From Aradus depressus (taxonomy: Eukaryota > Arthropoda > Insecta > Hemiptera > Aradidae): a stretch of DNA of 64,000 bases. Positions 31,902 to 42,837 of the stretch are shown in pieces. The DNA lies in contig OY759215.1 of the NCBI GenBank assembly GCA_963662175.1, positions 16,977,079 through 17,041,078 of the forward strand, in the 5' to 3' direction. The position numbers and the translations under genes are program-made. Under the pieces are notes generated by a model. That model saw only the letters and a program-made list of their open reading frames with translations. It was not told the DNA's origin and searched no databases. Within the stretch, counting starts at the first letter, position 1. Every line of letters begins with the position of its first letter.

Positions 31902-32114
31902 CTAAACCTGTGCATCCATGGATTTACTATGCTTTTGACAGAGATCAAGACAAAATTGTCCATTAATTAAGAGAAGTTTCACTGTAGATTTCTTCCTGCT
32001 TTTCGCTCCTAGATCTCCATCGACCTCATTGAGAACATCTGCAATAGAGGATCTGCGGTTATAAATACTTAGTTCTTGTTTTGTGTTTTGAAATTTTTTA
32101 AATACTTTCTTCAA
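31902..32114 (-). CDS. Unrecognised 70-codon ORF, part of a two-copy coding repeat
   Basis: The minus-strand frame opens with ATG and reads MKKVFKKFQNTKQELSIYNR, then SIADVLNEVDGDLGAKSRKK. It is basic at both ends. A second, broken copy lies at 5387-5520 and preserves the peptide pattern QNTKQ...LLNEVDGD. A repeat conserved at peptide level suggests a transposon protein fragment rather than a host gene. No family is recognised. The reading frame stops at the SINE boundary on its C-terminal side. Confidence 0.35.
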   Translation of the reverse strand: MKKVFKKFQNTKQELSIYNRRSSIADVLNEVDGDLGAKSRKKSTVKLLLINGQFCLDLCQKHSKSMDAQV

Positions 32115-32164
32115 GTTATAACAAGGAGAACGGTTACTTTTGTAACTTCAAAAAAAACAACTCT

Positions 32165-32405
32165 GTATACACAGCTGAGTTTACTGAGCTCAAGATTGCG
32201 GGTTTGAAACCAGGCCGAGGCTCTTAGTTTATTTTATCTGGGAGGTGAAAAAAACTCGTTAAAGATCTTGACTGATCATGACTAGGTGGATAAAAATTTA
32301 GGATAGAGAAAATTTAGGACTCTCATAGTAGAGTCGGGCTCATGTCCACGAGAGCGTTCTGGTAGTAGGACGATATGACCTCGTTAAAGGCCGAGCATGA
32401 GACAA
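32165..32405 (+). repeat. SINE-A with small internal deletions
   Basis: Starts inside the head (tttactgagctcaagattgc), keeps box B (gggtttgaaacc) and runs to ggccgagcatgagac. The segment between ctgggaggtgaaaa and ctcgttaaagatc is deleted. Confidence 0.8.
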
Positions 32406-33489
32406 AAACAAACAACCACCTACCTAGTTAGTTGATGGAGCTGTCTCTGGTAGAATTGGCCCACAACAGCCTACCGTTATTCTTCTTTATATATAGAGTG
32501 CCTTCATAATCAGATCAAAAAAAAAAACAGGACTGAATGAGTTGCAATTTTTTTTTTTTTTTTTTTTTTTAATCTTTACATGACTCTAAAGATAAAATAT
32601 TATAGGTTTTTATTATAGATGTAAATCAAAGTTTTATAGCCACAAGGTTTTAGTAAACATTTAAGGGGTCGTAAATCATTGGAGTAAAGTCACTCTGATG
32701 GCTATTCGTCTATTCAGCTACATCTAGTTGACGAGTTAAAAATGAACTTTATTGTCATTTTATCTATGTTGTCACGAAAAGGGTGGCTATTCAATGAAAA
32801 ATTATACAAATATTTAAATATTTGTTGTGAAACAGTCCTTTAACATTTCTCTTTATGGTAGTGTTTTCATTAACTGATAAATAAATAGGATGATATAATT
32901 TTTTTAGTGTCTTACATGTTTTCCAAAAAGAAGCAGCTAATCTTAGCCAGGATCCTCAGACAGTCAGTTCCAACTCCCATTTTTTACTTTATTTCCTTTG
33001 ATATAGAGAATTCAAACCTCTCATCTTCAGATTAACCTACTTTTCACACCATATATGCCCCTAGGGACCTAAGCATCCAATGTTCTTATTCTCTTATCCC
33101 TTCCCTATAAGTGGTGGGTTTTTTTCTTACCTTGTCTTATGTGGATCTTAAGATACCATGTCTTTCATGAAGGATCTAGTCTCTCAATCTTTTTAGCAAA
33201 TCAATGGTCTTTTCAGGCAAATCAGTTAATCTTTTATGATCATATCTCTACTGAAAATTAGGAATCTTATATTTTTTATCTTAAACTTTTAGTTTCCCAA
33301 CTTCGATATTGATATTTTTGTGTAGCAAATCTCCATGTGGATCTGTTATTTCTTCCCATTATGTCATAAAAACTGAGGCCCCATTTATATGCATACATGT
33401 CTTTATTCCTTCTTGATTAGAGGCATCAATAGCCTAGTTGCGCAGAATACTGGTGGTCAACAGACGAAAATTTTATAAGCCATTTCATA
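32406..33489. other. Unassigned AT-rich stretch
   Basis: A T run at 32549-32570 and no recognisable genes or element ends. Confidence 0.45.
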
Positions 33490-33725
33490 CACAGGGAAAG
33501 AAAAGTTCGAGTTACGTAAAACCTTGATCCGCCCACTGGTGGCTCAGAGACCTGGAACAACCCTAAATCAGATGAACTGGATCATCAAGTTCGAAATGAA
33601 GATTCTTCGCAACATACAAGAAGCGTCACGCGGCAGTGATCTGTTGCATGCAGAGCTCGGAAACCAAGGTTACGATGGCTGGATGGGAAGGGCTGCTATA
33701 GCGCAGCCGCAAGAAACCTAGAACA
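33490..33725 (+). pseudogene. Decayed LINE RT thumb fragment
   Basis: KTLIRPLVA at the start corresponds to the Y-K-T-x-x-R-P-x-x block of RTE/BovB and CR1-type RTs, followed by KFEMKILRNIQ (F..KILR.I). Frames change between. No other domain is left. Confidence 0.6.
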
Positions 33726-35045
33726 CTGAAAGTTTACAGCTTGAGGGGATGAAGTTTCTTTAGTGGGTTGCAACGCCATGTCATTAAGACAGCGCTATGC
33801 AACGCTTACATACTCATATATTATTTTTGCCTTGATTATTGTTTGCTCTTACTTCCAACCTTCACCCTTAGTTTACAGGTAGACATCAGAAATATAATTA
33901 ATATCCGAAACGCTAGAACCCAAGCCTCCAAAGCCGGTAGCCAGTGACTCTAACCCTTGTATACCTAGGCTGTTATTAATGATCATCCTAGCCCTGTTCT
34001 ATTTTGTTCGCCTTTGTCTGCTCGTTAGCCGAACTCCTTCCAAAAAGATTCGTTAACCTGCATATGGCTACCCACTTCTCCTGTCTCTATCAGCCGTTGA
34101 TTTATTCTTAGGGGACAGATTCCTTGTGAAGGTGGATGTAAAAAAAATAAAATAAAATAGAGACGATATTTTTTCTCTAAATATTACTTTTTGAGCTGGG
34201 TTCAGCGGGGTTGGGGGGGGGGATTAACCTCTACTCTCCCCATACCTATGCCCTTGGAGTGGTTAGTGTTACTATCCTGTGAGTAGGCCTCAGTGGTTGA
34301 GTGGCTAATGTTGCTATGATTATAGTATTTTTAATGGTTCAGTGAGGGCTTTATAAGTTGTGTGGTTAGACTGGGTGGCTATTGTCTTGACTGAGATCGG
34401 CCTATGGAGGCTCCAGTGACTAGTATTTATCTCTCTAAGGCAAGGCGCAGTTGGGTGAGATGAAGCAGAGAGCGAAAGTTGAAGGCGCAGTTCTATCACC
34501 ATGGAGAATTCAGCATTAAGGATGAATTTTCTAATGAAAAATACAAGAATTATTACCAGAGTTTACCCCAATCTCTGTCGCAACTTCTTCCCATATCTCT
34601 GATTTAAATCTACTTCTCATGTAGTCTCCATGACAAGTGAGGTACAACGTCTTTCTCCCACGAATTGTCTCTAGAAGTTTTTCTTCCATGTTGAAAATGA
34701 AAAAAACACTGGGGCTGTCGTAACTCACGCCGTGAAAACTGTGAACGAACACAGACCTTCGCATACTCACGGCACGCAGAATCTAAGTCACTTCACGCTG
34801 TGTATGAACAATCGCGGTTGTATTCATTTCTGTATTTCACAGCAACTTGCTGTAAGTTATCCTGCGTCACCTCAACTTGCGCCCTGTCTAAAAATTAACA
34901 TTTATTTTTTTATTTGTCAAGAGAAAGGGTTGGTGGCATCCGGTTGTCTTCTTTGAGTCCCTCCTAACAACTCCGCTTCCACAGTACGGATTTTCAAGAG
35001 TTCAACACCCAACTTAGGCGCAAGCTCGACTCAGCTTAACTCAAA
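33726..35045. other. Unassigned stretch
   Basis: A G run at 34213-34222 and short ORFs on both strands without motifs. The 79-codon minus ORF 34531-34770 reads EKLLETIRGRKTLYLTCHGD with a Trp-Glu segment, reminiscent of the start of a MADF domain, but it is too short for a firm call. Confidence 0.35.
34531..34700 (-). pseudogene. Possible MADF-like fragment
   Basis: The minus frame reads MEEKLLETIRGRKTLYLTCH, then GDYMRSRFKSEIWEEVATEI. The layout L-I-x4-x-LY...Y..R..K..IW..VA..I fits the first half of a MADF domain, a DNA-binding fold found in insect transcription factors and in PIF/Harbinger accessory proteins. The frame then ends. It could be a transposon relic or a host exon. Confidence 0.45.
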
Positions 35046-35165
35046 AAACCTAATAACTGCCGAGGGAATGAATGTATCGATACGAAATTTAGAGGCGTAT
35101 CGATAGCGAAATTCATTTATGAAGAATCAGAAGTCGCGTATAAGTCAACTATTGATTTTTTCGAT
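35046..35165 (+). repeat. Dispersed repeat R1, short copy
   Basis: taactgccgagggaatgaatg and gtatcgatacgaaatttaga, followed by a second partial unit. Confidence 0.6.
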
Positions 35166-35715
35166 TATCTCAGATAATAACTTCATGTTTGCTACGTGAT
35201 AACTTTTCTCTGACCTCCTTGCTATTATATTGATATTTTAATAGAATGGAGGTTATTGATCCCAACAACTCTTTTTATTATTCCGGAGTGTAAAAGATGC
35301 ATATGAATGAGTAGGCAGATACATCGTAAAATATATCAAGAGGGTTTCTTCCTAGCCGGGTATTTGTTATTCTTTGTTGGTCGGCAATAAGAAAAAGGAG
35401 ATGGGTGTATTTTATCGACGACAATGAATGCACTTTTACGAGGTCTAGGTCTAGCGTTACGTGCTCCATTGTAGGACTTGCACTTACTGACGGTGCATCT
35501 GTCCGCATGAAGATGCTGTAAATATAAATATATCTGACATGACCACTGGGGTGCTTTGAAACCATTCTTTACAGACACAAAACGTTTAAAGAAGGCATTT
35601 CTGACAGCTAAATTACCCTTTTGACTCAGATAAGTGTTTTTCTGGGAAGTAGCAGATAGTAAAAAAGTTATAACGATTTAGAAATGCGGTATTTCAAATA
35701 AAGACATGTACTTTC
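35166..35715. other. Unassigned stretch
   Basis: Overlapping minus-strand ORFs (35278-35578) show no known motif. Confidence 0.4.
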
Positions 35716-36527
35716 TCCTTTCTTATAGTATAAGGAAGTATTGTAATCGTGCGAAAATCCGAGAGTTTTCAAAGGAATTTTACTTTTCCCCAGAACGCAG
35801 ACTCGACAGAAAATGAAACGACGGTTTGAACTGCTCAAAAGACTACTAGACTAGCGATCTCAAGTTTTCCTCAATCACAAACTGAGTGTCTTCAAAAGCG
35901 TTATCATACCTATCCGGACATATGGGGTTCAGCGCTGAGGTTCTGCAAAGCCTTCTCAAACCAAAAGAGGGTATTCAAAATATACTTCTTCGAACAATCA
36001 CACAATGCCCACACTACATAACATTACACAGAGATCTCAACAGATCATTCTTACACGAAGTAATGAACTTCAAACAGTACACTAATTTGCACAAGTTCAC
36101 ACTTCGCCCTCCTACTGGAAGCTATGAGGCTCTCCACGACCACTAGATCGTCGTTGGCCACGTGACCTCCTCCTCAGGAGGCAGTGATGCTGACCATCAA
36201 GTGACGCAAGTTTTTTTTTTTTAAATTGTCAATTAAGTTGTGAAAAAAATAAATAAAAAAGTAATGAACTTGACATTGGAAAAGCAAGATGGGATATGAA
36301 GATGCACATGTGACAATTTAGATCTGGACGAAATCAGACAAAAATTAAGACCACTTTACAGACCTTACTCCTTAAGTTGTAGAGAAAACTTATAAATATA
36401 AATTATATATTATAAGTTCCAAATCATACATGTACAACAGGAAACAATGAAACGTATAATTCCTTTGAAAACTCGATCTCAGTTTTTTGTACGATCACGC
36501 TAGTTCCTTATACTAAAAGAATAAGAC
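35716..36527. mobile_element. Element with about 70-bp TIRs enclosing a LINE fragment
   Basis: The left end (tagtataaggaagta, then gagttttcaaaggaatttta) is mirrored at 36457-36527 (taattcctttgaaaactcg, then ccttatactaaaaga). The TIR sequence belongs to repeat family R2, whose hallmark gaaaactcgatctc also occurs at 46215 and 55451. The interior is a Jockey-like 3' end, so either a LINE jumped into an R2 element or two R2 copies face each other across it. Confidence 0.65.
35790..36240 (+). pseudogene. Jockey-like RT C-terminus inside the R2 element
   Basis: Pieces read LNHKLSVFKSVIIP and, in a second frame, GIQNILLRTITQCPHYITLH then RDLNRSFLHEV, the usual Q..LR.I...P.Y......RDL block. The 3' UTR shares catcaagtgac and a T run with the copy at 30690-31100. 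Frameshifts disable it. Confidence 0.7.
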
Positions 36528-36693
36528 ATTTTAAAAATTCACTAGTAAAATAGTGGCTCGAGTAGAATACAATTTAGGCGAAAGAGCCGTCTGGACATCT
36601 CCTGGATTCATAGAGACGATTCTTTTTTGTAACCTGTAAGTAAGTACTGAACTTCCTGTCAAATAAGTTATTACTTAATGGAGTAGGTTTGAA

Positions 36694-38255
36694 ACAGATT
36701 GGCCTTCATTCAGTCCAAAATATATTTATATTATTTTTGATAACGTTAAGGAATTATCAATACTTTGATGGTAGTCAATATCAAAATTTGATAAATCAAA
36801 CGCCAAATGACCTGGTAGTGTTTTTATAATTTTTTATAATATAGTTAATTTTTCTTTTATAATAATTTCTTTCTGCTGAATTTTCACTGGTTTCAAATCA
36901 AATATATATTTGAAATAAATACAAAATGAAAAATCAGGGATTTGAAAACATGAAGTTTTGAGAAAACAACCATTTCTGCTCTATTAGATAACTTTCTCTA
37001 TACTTCGTACTGGGGAAGTAATAAGTCCTAATACATTATTATTTTAATTAAACTGTTCCTTGGTTGTTTGTTTGTTATTATTTAGACTTCGCACTTGTAA
37101 TTAATAAGAGTATTGTTTGTACTCGGAAAATTGTTAGTTTCCATTGACATTTTCATGATTTATAATTGACATAGGGTTGCCTTTATGTCGACATTTCTTC
37201 AAGTCAATACTGTTTCATCTCGCATACTCCAGTACCTACTAAGATATTTTTAGAAAAAGGTCAGTTTTTTTTATTGTAGCCTATCTAACGAAATAAAAAT
37301 GAGTGTGACAGGGTTTGACGGTGTGTTAGGGGGATATATTATAAGGGTGTGATTTTGGGGGATAAGCATGAATGCTGTGTTCATGACCCCAATTTACCCT
37401 TCCATTTTCTCTTCTTAGCTCTACACTTTTGCTGGATATCTGCTCTCTGTTCCCTTCAGTGAATTAAATATACTGACTATGTAAAGAGCAGACAACAAGA
37501 GGAGTAAACGTAGTCTTTAGTATAAAGAAAAAAATACAAAAAACTCGTTCCGATATTGGGTTCGTTGAAGCTTGCTCTTCGTATTTGCTTTATTTTTAGG
37601 TCATATTTCGTATTATGTAGGTCATATTTTTAAGATCATATGTCCCATATTTTTAGACCATAAAGATCCGTGTTCTACTAATCATCATAGCTGACCTTGT
37701 CCAACATCAGTTTATTTTAAGCGATAATTTATGGTCCATTTTGAAGTGGAACATACAAAAAAGCCCAAGTAATTGATCAATTAGCATTGAGCCCCCAATA
37801 TTTAGCATGCTAGAAGGATAAGGATCCTTCAACAGTTATGGTTTCCAGTTAACCCTTGCCCCTAGGTAATGTCTTGTTGTGTCTGTCTGGGAACATCCCT
37901 CCGGTTTATGACCCTCATATAACCAGTAATGGTTATTTAACAGGTCCCTTCCAAGATTTACTACATTGTCTCTTAAAAAATAATATACTCTGACAATACC
38001 CCCTAATCATTTAATATTTAAATACGTCGTATTGGTAATTTAATAATAATTATTTTGAGGTTCAGGAAGAATATATTTGATTGGAGACCAGTATAATGTT
38101 AACTTCATAAAGGTGGTTTGAACATTTTTTAAATGTTAATTACCGTAACTTGTGTAAATGTTGATATAACGATATAAGTAATGATAATTTCTTAATTGTG
38201 GAACATTATAAAAAATAATATAAATATATTTTGGACTGAACGAAGGCCAATCTGT
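36694..38255. mobile_element. Non-autonomous DNA transposon, about 1.56 kb, with 45-bp TIRs
   Basis: acagattggccttcattcag + tccaaaatatatttatatta at the left end is mirrored at 38212-38255 with one or two mismatches. The similarity fades beyond about 45 bp. No transposase frame lies inside. 36940-37015 is a reverse R1 end, probably a nested insertion. The superfamily is not clear. Confidence 0.75.
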
Positions 38256-38449
38256 GTTGTACGTGTGATTTCGAACTTTGTGTGTTTTCTAACTCTGAAA
38301 CCATTGTAATAACGAATTGAACTTTGGGATGAAAATGTCGTATGTGCTAACATAGATCTAATAAGATTTTGGGAAAATTTTAAAAAAATCATATTTATGA
38401 CCTAATCAAATATCATTTCAAAATAAAAGGTGCAGTGAAACGTGAAATT

Positions 38450-38608
38450 TTTATATGGAATTCGATTTTTCGAAGTCCACCTAGTTTGCCAGATACATGC
38501 CGAAAACTATGCGTCACTTTTACCATCACTTGCCCTTATGCACAGCCTGTGTCCACCGGAAAGAAATGTTTCCCAACAGTGAAAGAATTATCCAATTTTA
38601 AGTAGTTT
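38450..38608 (+). repeat. Dispersed repeat R3, copy 1
   Basis: Shares gccgaaaactatgcgtcac with small changes, ttttaccatcactt, cccttatgcacagcct and gtccaccggaaagaaat with 39885-40000, then gaaagaattatccaa. Direct orientation, no ORF. Confidence 0.75.
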
Positions 38609-38743
38609 ACGAGATTACCTCAAATACAAATATTTACGAGATTACCTCAAATACAAATATTTACGAGATTATCTCAAATACAAATATTTACGAGATTACC
38701 TCAAATACAAATATTTACGAGATTACCTCAAATACAAATAATT
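38609..38743 (+). repeat. 27-bp tandem repeat, five units
   Basis: The unit acgagattacctcaaatac + aaatattt starts at 38609, 38636, 38663, 38690 and 38717. It grew from the 3' end of the R3 copy, whose other copy has the related text tcaagattaccaag. Confidence 0.92.
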
Positions 38744-39214
38744 AAGGAACATAACATTTTTCTTCAGCGTTGTAGAATTGTTTTCTTCTTCTTGCTTTCT
38801 TATAGAACATTTTCTTATAGGGCCAACTGAAAAAAAAAAAAAAAAAAAAAACAGGCAACAGTAAAGAGTTATGTTACCAATCACAGTACCTACATATTTT
38901 AATATGAATTCCATTCAAAAATTGGTTCTAATAAAGAAAGGAAGTAAGTGACAGAGATATAAAAATAAGTGGATAAATGAAAACGTCTGCCAAATGCTTA
39001 CATTATCATTTTCGGAGTTGGATGGCTCAACCAGACCTGAGTTTATCCTATCTCTCTTCTTTTGATAAGAGTGGAAAAGAGGAGGAATGGGGAAAATTAA
39101 TTTTTAAATAGGACTAACCGTATTCTCGTAAATCATGCATACAACTAAAAAATACGTTTCGAGACGACTTTCGAAAAAATGTGTTTTTAATAAAATGAAA
39201 TTTTAGGTTATTAA
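38744..39214. other. Unassigned AT-rich stretch
   Basis: An A run at 38830-38850. No gene seen. Confidence 0.45.
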
Positions 39215-39660
39215 TGGAGGGTTTAGATATGTGTTTTGTCCTGAAAGTGTCTGCAGGCTCTGTACCTTAGACGAAAAGGACGACCTCATACACTTTTTGT
39301 TCCATTGTCCCTCTTTGTGTCCCCAGGCAAACATTTCTCTTCAATTATCTCACCGATAGACCAGAATACGACTCAGAACCAATTGTGCATTTCTTAAATA
39401 ATTTAGTTAATTAAGTAAAATTAACAATTTATTTCTATTTTTTACTGTTGAATTGAAAATAAAGAATAATATAATTTAATTAATTGATTAAGATGGATAT
39501 GTACTTTTTTTTTTATTTAGTTGCTATATTGCTTATTTTGTATATACATATATATATATTTTATTTTATTTTATATAACTATAAAAATAAGAATTTTGTA
39601 CATTTATTGCCATAAAGGATTGCCATAAATGCAATAAAAGTTTATCTATCTATCTATAAA
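39215..39660 (+). pseudogene. LINE 3' end: CCHC-like finger and (TCTA)n tail
   Basis: One frame reads CRLCTLDEKDDLIHFLFHCP near 39245-39310, a C-x2-C...H-x4-C finger as at 29.4 kb. It is followed by a stop, an AT-rich 3' UTR, aatgcaataaaagtt and the tail tatctatctatcta. Such microsatellite tails are common for CR1- and I-like LINEs. No RT domain is left. Confidence 0.65.
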
Positions 39661-39699
39661 ATGTGCCTTAAATTTTCTCTAAAACTTTTATTTGAAGTG

Positions 39700-39790
39700 A
39701 TTTTTGATTAGGCGGTATCTTGTAAAATGTACTTAGGTCTGTAATTTTCGGTTGATTTCGGCCAAAATCTAACGGTTCTAAATTAGGAAA
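39700..39790 (+). repeat. Dispersed repeat R4, copy 2
   Basis: ggtatcttgtaaaatgtact, taggtctgtaattttcgg and gatttcggccaaaatctaac match 27965-28050. Confidence 0.6.
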
Positions 39791-39884
39791 TGTGACATCT
39801 TCATTCATATCCCGCCTTCATCTTCAAATGTCAAGCTCATTAGTTTTTTTAATTCTTTTTCTTCACAATTTAATTGACAATTTT

Positions 39885-40060
39885 CGCCCGGATTACGAAA
39901 TACATGTCGAAAACTATTCCTTCACTTTTACCATCACTTTCCCTTATGCACAGCCTATGTCCACCGGAAAGAAATAAGTTTCCCAACGGTGAAAGAATTA
40001 TCCAAATCTGTTAAGAAGTTTTCAAGATTACCAAGATTACAAGATATAAAAAACAAACAT
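39885..40060 (+). repeat. Dispersed repeat R3, copy 2
   Basis: Longer match to 38450-38608, ending in cattctctctttaaatatta + gtataa. It lacks the 27-bp expansion. Confidence 0.75.
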
Positions 40061-40902
40061 TCTCTCTTTAAATATTAGTATAAATATGAGGGGTTGAAAA
40101 AAAGACCAAGGCCCATTTGGGCAGCGAAACAAGGATATGTTTATTTGAGCGTAGCTCAATCTTTAGACGACTCGTGTGTTTCGTTTGTGCCCCTCCTGCA
40201 TTAAAACTGTTTATCTGATCCTGATCAATTTTTGCATATTGATGGATGTCAGTCACGTGAAGGTTGTTAAAAAATAATTTCGAAAATCGGACGTACCACG
40301 GAGAAATAATCACCGAAAATATGTTCATCCATAGACTTCAATGCTAAACGTTCAAATTCTTCTCAATCGACAATCGATAATAACTAAAATCGAAGTACCA
40401 TCGAGGAATAATCACTGAAAAAAACAATGAAACTGAGACCGTTGTTGGAAGACATTGTTGCGGTGCTGCGCGTGAATTATAAAGTTCGGCTCGGTGGCTA
40501 ATGAATTTAAAGTTCAAGGTATAGGCAATTTGAGTCACGGCTCCGCTCAATATTTGCAATTAGCAGAATGCATTGAATACCTAGTATTACAGATAAGCAG
40601 GTTGTAGCTGTTTGCAGGAGGATGCTTTGATAGGTTGGACGGCTCAGCTGAACCGACTAATTATCTCCTTCTGGTAAGACAGACACTTTATAGCGGTGTC
40701 CAGGCCTTGTACTCCACCTCTTGTCCGACACTTCTCAGGCCGCATTCCTCCTAACAGGATATCTTAGCCCGTGCTACATTGGCAAATTAAATTTTATGTC
40801 GACCATTCCTGCTGATCCCTTATCGTAGCTCCCAATACATTCTCAAATTGGAAGTTATTCCATGGGCCTCTTTATTACCATCTTAATGGTATTTTTTACT
40901 TC
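40061..40902. other. Unassigned stretch
   Basis: Two short minus-strand ORFs (40068-40328, 40344-40559) overlap partly mirrored AT-rich text; tggtacgtc/aatcaccg-like phrases occur twice (40290, 40400), suggesting an old internal duplication. No gene. Confidence 0.35.
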
Positions 40903-41188
40903 CACAGCTATTCGAAGTATAGAGAAAGTTATGTAATCAGTCTGAAATTCTATGTTGAGTTTTCACTGCCATTTCCTGTTTTCCGACCCTTTGATTCCAA
41001 AAATGAAATAAAATTTGATGTGAACACATTGATTGTCTGTGAACACATTAACTCCTAGTCGAATGAATGCATCGACACAAATTTAATATGTGCATCTAGA
41101 ACCCCATAAGGCGTCACCTTGTTGTCAATTATATATGTGCATCTAGAACCCCATAAGGACGACACATTGTTGCTAATTATATATGAGC
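40903..41188 (+). repeat. Dispersed repeat R1, copy running into a tandem array
   Basis: ttcgaagtatagagaaagtt, ttttcactgccatttcctg, gtcgaatgaatgcatcgac. From 41085 its segment gcatctagaaccccataagg starts to repeat. Confidence 0.75.
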
Positions 41189-41620
41189 GGGTTAGAAGCA
41201 AAGGGATGTAAGTGACAAAAATGTCATTTCGAGATAATTACCTTCAAATTTATAGTAACATCGTAAATTCAGGTATTTTCCACTAGATAGCATTACTGGT
41301 ACTAACAATCGTTCTGATCATTAGCCAGTAGTCAGGGTAGGTGTCAAGGAAGATGTTAACACACATATCTCCATTTCAGCCGAATTGTCACTTACATCCC
41401 TTTGCTTCTAACCCCCTAATATGTGCATCTAGAACCCTATAAGGACGTCACATTGCAATGCATTGTTGTTGCTAATTATAAATGTGTATCTAGAACCCCT
41501 AAGGACGACACCTTGTTGCTAATTTTATATGTGTATCTAGAACCCCATAAGGACGACACCTTGTTGCTAATTACATATGTGTATCTAGAACCCCATAAGG
41601 ACGTCACGTTGTTTCTAATT
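41085..41620 (+). repeat. About 50-bp tandem repeat derived from R1, split by a MITE
   Basis: Units containing ctagaacccc(a)taagg and ttgttgctaatt recur six times, spaced about 48 to 59 bp apart apart from the MITE. Two units lie left of the MITE and four right of it. Confidence 0.85.
41189..41414. mobile_element. MITE, 226 bp, with 30-bp perfect TIRs
   Basis: gggttagaagcaaagggatg + taagtgacaa (41189-41218) is exactly reversed at 41385-41414. It sits inside the R1-derived tandem array. No ORF. The target duplication is hard to define because the host is repetitive. Confidence 0.85.
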
Positions 41621-41639
41621 TTTTCCTCCTGCATTTTTC

Positions 41640-41690
41640 CAGAGGGCCTCTACCGGCACCTGCTTGAAGGTCGATTATCTGGTCGATAAG
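41640..41690 (+). repeat. Short motif shared with the SINE target at 56.5 kb
   Basis: ccggcacctgcttgaaggt followed by cgattatc matches 56501-56520 joined across the SINE to 56831-56837. It shows both loci carry an unnamed repeat. Confidence 0.55.
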
Positions 41691-42689
41691 AAGCCACTGC
41701 ATAGGAGCCATTAAAGGGAATAAAATCCATTACTGCTCCTCGCTCAACATTAAAATCAATAAACAAAAAAGTAAATTAAATCCATCATCCATTAAATCCA
41801 AATATAAAAAATGATCTTGCCGGAAGTTAAAAAAAAAAAAAAAAAAAAAAATAGATTTGAAACATGGTTGTTATCTTGAGAGTAGTGTCGTCTAAGGTGA
41901 ACAGTGCCCGGAAGTGAGATATATCTCTTCCTCCTTTCCGAAAATATATAAACATCGTGATGCCCCCCCTCTGCTTTTCCGAATATACAATAAAGGTTGA
42001 GAACCATTGGCCGTCCTTCCCCAGGCATGTTAGTCCTACAACGTCATGTTCCTGTTAGATTTGTATTGCAATACTAACATGGAGTAATTACCACGCCCTT
42101 TCACCCTTTTTTCTCCCTTGGGTTTTATGTAACAGTTTTTCCATAAATTTCCTATATAACTTTTTGAAATTATCAAAATTATTTCCTCATCCACGGTTGG
42201 TTATTCTCCCAAAAATCTTCGAGAAAAAAAAAAAATTGTATTTGTTACTTTTGTTAATTGATTTGTTAATAAGTTCCCATTTATACTAATGTATTAGAAG
42301 AGCTTAATTGAAAAGAATAAGAATTTTTCAAAATTAGTTTTTAAGAGCCCCACAATATTGCGGGTGGTCCACAGGTTAAAAATTGTTTGGGATGTTTTTA
42401 ATATGTTTTTTGTAGCCATTCCATAACTCTATGTTAAGGACACCCTAATTACACGGATTCCAAGTACCCTTAGGGGTAGTTAGCCCAATCGGGCGCTGAA
42501 TAATGACCTGAGACAGCGGTCAACAAACAAAACTTCACTTTGGGGTTTTAAACGAATAACATTGTTCCAACATTAGATCAACTAAATGTGCTGCGTGGGA
42601 TTGTGAGTACTTGTAGGGACCTAAGCATTCAATTCTCTTATCCCTTCCCTGATAGCTCTATTGAGAGAGTCATAAAATTTCTAGTTTTA
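41691..42689. other. Unassigned stretch
   Basis: A runs near 41829-41850 and 42224-42236. No gene recognised. Confidence 0.4.
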
Positions 42690-42812
42690 ATTAGTTTAGG
42701 GATTCTTTAATGGGTCACAGGATCGGGACCGCAATTTAACATCCCTTGAAGGACAAAGTTTTGTTACCTCCCAGATAAAAAAGTCGAAGGGCCTCAGCCG
42801 GGTTCGAACGCT
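42690..42812 (-). repeat. SINE-A, partial diverged copy
   Basis: Minus strand: gggttcgaac (box B), gggaggtaaca and ggatcgggacc-like text in the right order. Head box A and tail are missing. Confidence 0.6.
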
Positions 42813-42837
42813 CCATTTTGACAACATGCGATGCGGA

